Positions 61,901 to 64,000 of a stretch of 64,000 nucleotides of DNA are shown here, one piece after another. The position numbers and the translations under genes were made by a program. Under the pieces are notes generated by a model, which saw nothing but the letters and a program-made list of their open reading frames with translations, made no database searches and was not told the origin of the DNA. Position 1 is the stretch's first letter. Every line of letters begins with the position of its first letter. This DNA comes from Bacteroidota bacterium (GTDB taxonomy: Bacteria; Bacteroidota; Bacteroidia; B-17B0; Aurantibacillaceae), in the NCBI GenBank assembly GCA_017303905.1, contig JAFLBH010000003.1:1-64000 (forward strand), written 5' to 3'.

Positions 61901-63551
61901 GTGAACATCCGTTTATTGGATCACGAACTGTTACAGTATATGTACCGCTTCCGTTACCTACTGCATTCTGAGAGTTTGTACCTGATGAAATAGAACTTCC
62001 AGCGGGTGCGGTCCAGGTATAATTCATACCGGCAGGCGCAGACGTTAAGTTAATGGTTGTTGTCGCACAAGTAACAGAACCGGTTGTACCTGCAGAAGAT
62101 GAAGGTTGAACTGTGTTAATATTCGCTGCTACAGTTGCAGTTGCGGAACAACCGTTATTGGTATCTACAACTCTAATCGTATAAGTACCAACTCCGTTAC
62201 CAACCGCATTTTGCGAGTTAGTACCTGAAGAGATGGAGCTTCCACCCGGAGCAGTCCATGTATAAGTCATACCGGCAGGACTTCCATTTAAATTGATTGT
62301 TGTAGTTGCACAGGTTACAGAACCGCTTGTAGCTGCAGCCGCAGCCGGCGCAGTAGTATTTTGAATAACAGCAACAGTTGATGCGGCTGAAATACAAGAA
62401 GCGGTGGTAACTGTTAAACTGTATGTACCAGGGCTGCTAACCGTTGGGTTTTGTAAGTTAGAAGAAAATGCGCCAGGACCTGTCCATGTATATGTTGTTC
62501 CTCCTGTTCCATTTATGATTGTTGTTGTTTGAACACAATTAATAGTTTTTGTTGAGCCTGCATTTGCAGTAGGTGTTGTATTTACAGTAATATTTCTTAC
62601 TTGTGATGCTCCACAAGTTGCACTTATTCCTACAGAGTAAGTTACAGGAAATGTTCCGGCTCCTGAAGTACCAGGACAAAACTGATTCGAACTAACACCT
62701 GTACCACTAAATGTTCCGCCTGCCGTACCCGAAACCTGTGGATTTAAATTTAAACAACCAAATGCAGTACATTGAACCGTTGGTGTAGTCCAGGCAGCAT
62801 TATATGGATTACCAACAACTACAGTTTGTGTTGCTGTTATAATCGGACATGCTGCATTTTGTGTATTGAAAGTATATGTTATAGTATATGTTCCCGCCGG
62901 CATAACCGAAGGGGTTATCGCTGCATAACCATCGCCGAAGTTAGTAATAGCACCTGCAATAGCAGGACTAATTGCAAAAGATGCAGTACCAATAGGACTA
63001 TTAGCCGGAATGGTTACAGTTTGACAACCTAAAGTATTTGTAGTCCAGACACCGGTTGCTAAAGCAGCATTATCATAACAGCTGGAAACAGTATAGTTCA
63101 TATTTGGAGTCCATGCAATCACATTACAAATCACATATTGGTGATTCAGTGTAGGATCCATATAAGAAGCAAACAACTGATAATTTGAATTATTAGGCAT
63201 AGGTCCAATATTGGCAGTACAGGTTCCTACAGGCCCGGTACAACCAATCAGGTTCCCATTTTCATATAATGTAATTGAATTATCAGTTGAAGAAAAAGCA
63301 TTGGTAGGATTAACCCGGAAGCGAATACATGGCGTGTTGTATTGATTAGTAGGACTCCCCCCACCTGGCTGATTCACTCTAATATAATACGGCCCTGTAT
63401 TACAAGACATGCTAAAGCTTGGTACTGTAGCAAATGAACTGTTATACATCGTGAAATTTAACGCGCCCGTATACAAGTTAACACACTGTGAAAATACTGA
63501 GTTGAAACTCAGAACCACCATCAAAACACTTAAGTAAAAATATTTTTTCAT
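58914..63551 (-). CDS. Giant Ig-like repeat adhesin with T9SS type-B C-terminal domain
   Basis: A 1545-residue secreted protein. Signal peptide 1-21 (SVFSQ). Residues 22-320 are a less repetitive N-terminal region with paired Cys. About 13 Ig-like modules of 75-85 residues follow (about 325-1360), each with a (Y/V)xW(T/S) strand and a C-x-(T/S) strand; most contain SC or TCxx. A PKD domain (FTADVTQGINPLTVNFTNQS, YNWNFGPFG) lies at 1365-1450. The type-B sorting domain ends the protein (NVFTPNNDGVNDVFTI, IFNRWGQKMYEF, SAGTYFYFVKATG). Probably a long surface adhesin. It lies 18 nt after the small secreted-protein gene. Confidence 0.93.
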   Translation of the reverse strand: MKKYFYLSVLMVVLSFNSVFSQCVNLYTGALNFTMYNSSFATVPSFSMSCNTGPYYIRVNQPGGGSPTNQYNTPCIRFRVNPTNAFSSTDNSITLYENGNLIGCTGPVGTCTANIGPMPNNSNYQLFASYMDPTLNHQYVICNVIAWTPNMNYTVSSCYDNAALATGVWTTNTLGCQTVTIPANSPIGTASFAISPAIAGAITNFGDGYAAITPSVMPAGTYTITYTFNTQNAACPIITATQTVVVGNPYNAAWTTPTVQCTAFGCLNLNPQVSGTAGGTFSGTGVSSNQFCPGTSGAGTFPVTYSVGISATCGASQVRNITVNTTPTANAGSTKTINCVQTTTIINGTGGTTYTWTGPGAFSSNLQNPTVSSPGTYSLTVTTASCISAASTVAVIQNTTAPAAAAATSGSVTCATTTINLNGSPAGMTYTWTAPGGSSISSGTNSQNAVGNGVGTYTIRVVDTNNGCSATATVAANINTVQPSSSAGTTGSVTCATTTINLTSAPAGMNYTWTAPAGSSISSGTNSQNAVGNGSGTYTVTVRDPINGCSRTATVTANINTVTPSPVSASTTGTVTCASTAINLSSSPAAMSYSWTAPLGSSITSGATSQNATGSGAGTYSVTITNPTNGCSTATTVVANSNTTAPTPSVTNNPTITCTNTLVTLNGSPASGVLYTWTGSGIVGASNQQTVNVNQSGTYTLLVQSTANSCTASISTSVSNNTIAPTITPVATQTITCASPSVTLIGSANPSSCTVVWTGGVCAGANSYIATACAPGTYTYIATNPANGCPSTPQVATVVPNSSIPSATVVNTGTITCSTTTVQVVATSTSSPVTYNWTGTGIVSGATTPTIVVNAGGTYSLVLLNTSNSCSVTITNSVTADNAAVTPTTTASTTITCLTTTANISTTAGSGSYTYNWSGPGVVGTNTLSSATASLGGLYTVTVTNTSNGCVGTGTVSVATNTATPTGVAINPSTFTLSCATPTTVLTATATGATTYTWIAPSGGSIISGTNTANAGISGSGTYSVIVAGSNGCPSAAAEATVVPNTDAPTFTLSNSSPSITCLSSNPTVSVAITSTVPITSYSWTPASGISGSSTSSVVTFTAAGTYTGVITANNGCISNAIVSVSDATLAPSVVAGTGTASAISCLNPSVVIAPTFSPSAGLTYTWTGPGIVGTANDASVTVNQNGNYSVTVTNTLTGCTSTAITIPVVGTSTPPTLSVTSTSSIGIGCTPSTSTIVLTANATPSTGVTYNWSTSATTETISVTAPGVYTVIVTDVSTSCSVAVQYTVDNSVVTPTINTAASVVLPCSSTTTTLTLNASATPSTVVYAWGGPSIISGSNTATPVIDQPGIYTVTVTNPTTGCTATSTVAVINGVPTASFTADVTQGINPLTVNFTNQSTGAINYNWNFGPFGTSTLTNPTQVFNVWGTYTVTLIASSGSCSDTASMVIIVDEGLSIEIPNVFTPNNDGVNDVFTIKSSGVKEISLQIFNRWGQKMYEFTGAKAAWDGMMGPGNEASAGTYFYFVKATGFDDKVIEKQGSLSLFR
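61600..62340 (-). repeat. Three near-identical tandem Ig-module repeats, 81-82 codons each
   Basis: Corresponding bases recur at 61621, 61867 and 62110, that is 246 and 243 bases apart. The encoded modules share W(T)APxGSSI(S/T)SG and NSQNA or TSQNA. Recent in-frame duplication within the adhesin gene is the simplest explanation. Confidence 0.7.
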
Positions 63552-63569
63552 GTTAAATTTTTCTAATGA

Positions 63570-63899
63570 TTATTTCTGACTTTCTATTATTTTTTTTCTG
63601 AATTCAGGATTTAATAAATCGAGATTGCTTTTGTACCAAACATTTATTCTGTTTTTATATGCTTCAACAGATTCCGTTTTTTCATCAAACTCAGGAAAAC
63701 CTGCCGGAATTTGTCGCTTTATCAAAGCATCAACAATCTCTTTCTCCAAATTGCCGTATTTTGAAACGACCACTTCGGATTTAACTGCCATTTGATTTGC
63801 TTTAAGAGCATTATGCTGCTCTTTTAACTCGCGTTCGTTTTGTGCATTCGCGCAAAAAAACGAGAAGAATGAAAAACTAAGAATTAAGGCTCTTTTCAT
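63570..63899 (-). CDS. Small secreted protein of unknown function
   Basis: A 109-residue protein that I do not recognise. Signal peptide about 1-19 (MKRALILSFSFFSFFCANAQ). The mature part is charged and mostly helical: ERELKEQHNALKANQMAVKSEV, then an amphipathic stretch with IPAGFPEFDEKTESVEAYKNRINVW and a basic end. No Cys after the signal and no sorting domain. It is first in a two-gene run with the giant adhesin, so an export or assembly helper role is conceivable. The -7 box at 63918-63925 lies upstream. Confidence 0.75.
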   Translation of the reverse strand: MKRALILSFSFFSFFCANAQNERELKEQHNALKANQMAVKSEVVVSKYGNLEKEIVDALIKRQIPAGFPEFDEKTESVEAYKNRINVWYKSNLDLLNPEFRKKIIESQK

Positions 63900-63917
63900 T
63901 TTAAATTAAGGTTTCGA

Positions 63918-63925
63918 CAAAGATA
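63918..63925 (-). promoter_or_regulatory. -7 box of the small protein/adhesin operon
   Basis: TATCTTTG on the minus strand fits TAnnTTTG exactly and lies 19 nt before the ATG at 63899. The -33 region is only T-rich, with no clear TTG. Confidence 0.4.
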
Positions 63926-64000
63926 TAAAATCGAGCGACGAAAAAAAGAAAAAAGTAGCGACTTGACAATTGATTATCAACAAAATAGGCATAAGAACTT

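Noticed and set aside
60373-63032. Plus-strand frames opposite the giant adhesin
   Set aside because: They are antisense shadows of the Ig repeats.

Overview
The window is AT-rich chromosomal DNA from a member of the Bacteroidota. The evidence is a PorP/SprF-family protein, eight proteins with type IX secretion (T9SS) C-terminal sorting domains (five type A, three type B), promoters that fit TTG-N19-TAnnTTTG, and scarce Shine-Dalgarno sequences. I cannot place it below phylum; a gliding-type Flavobacteriia/Sphingobacteriia/Chitinophagia relative is plausible. I saw no tRNA, rRNA, CRISPR array, insertion sequence or prophage, and no gene-free stretch longer than 300 bases.

Layout. (1) 1-3137, minus: the start of a large, window-truncated envelope protein with a beta-barrel-like N-terminus, four Ig-like modules, six copies of a Cys-His...His-x-x-His-Gly-Asp...Cys module and a perfect 9-bp (Asn-Ser-Gly) repeat at the window edge. 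(2) 3233-19718, minus: one long operon-like run. It begins with four paralogous fibre-like proteins that share an N-terminal domain but differ in their stalks and tips. Two type-B T9SS cargo proteins, a PorP/SprF protein and a PorE-like OmpA protein follow. It reads as a dedicated surface-structure locus. (3) 19868-22636, minus: MazG-like pyrophosphohydrolase, OmpH/Skp-like chaperone, HTTM/DoxX-like membrane protein and NlpC/P60 lipoprotein. (4) 22797-29937: metabolism and housekeeping (fused 2-oxoacid dehydrogenase E1, GT-C-like membrane protein, fumarase, Crp-type regulator, DUF1275 protein, RsmE). (5) 29991-38636: a kelch-type T9SS protein, cytidylate kinase, a second T9SS protein, and a propeller-SpoIIE phosphatase. 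(6) 38695-41974, minus: the translation operon thrS-infC-rpmI-rplT. (7) 42157-50493, plus: three tandem paralogous T9SS propeller proteins of about 910 residues. (8) 50532-54391: a redox/stress group (NADP-binding reductase-like protein, MarR regulator, pirin, YceI, second pirin, ABM monooxygenase-like protein), with a palindrome repeated before marR and before the first pirin. (9) 54384-58862: SAM hydrolase, PhoH, and a GDP-heptose set (gmhA, hddC, gmhB) with a GT2 glycosyltransferase. (10) 58914-63899, minus: a 1545-residue type-B T9SS adhesin of Ig-like repeats behind a small secreted protein.

Most notable observations. The thrS leader has a hairpin with a 5-bp stem and 7-nt loop GUUGUAA, which looks like the anticodon arm of tRNA-Thr(UGU) and ends 9 nt before the start codon; this suggests autogenous control like that of E. 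coli thrS. infC starts at AUU behind a strong GGAGGU. The four-paralog fibre operon with its own PorP/SprF and PorE-like genes is the best candidate for an undescribed system. The six-fold CH/HxxHGD/C array is a striking protein module of unknown function.
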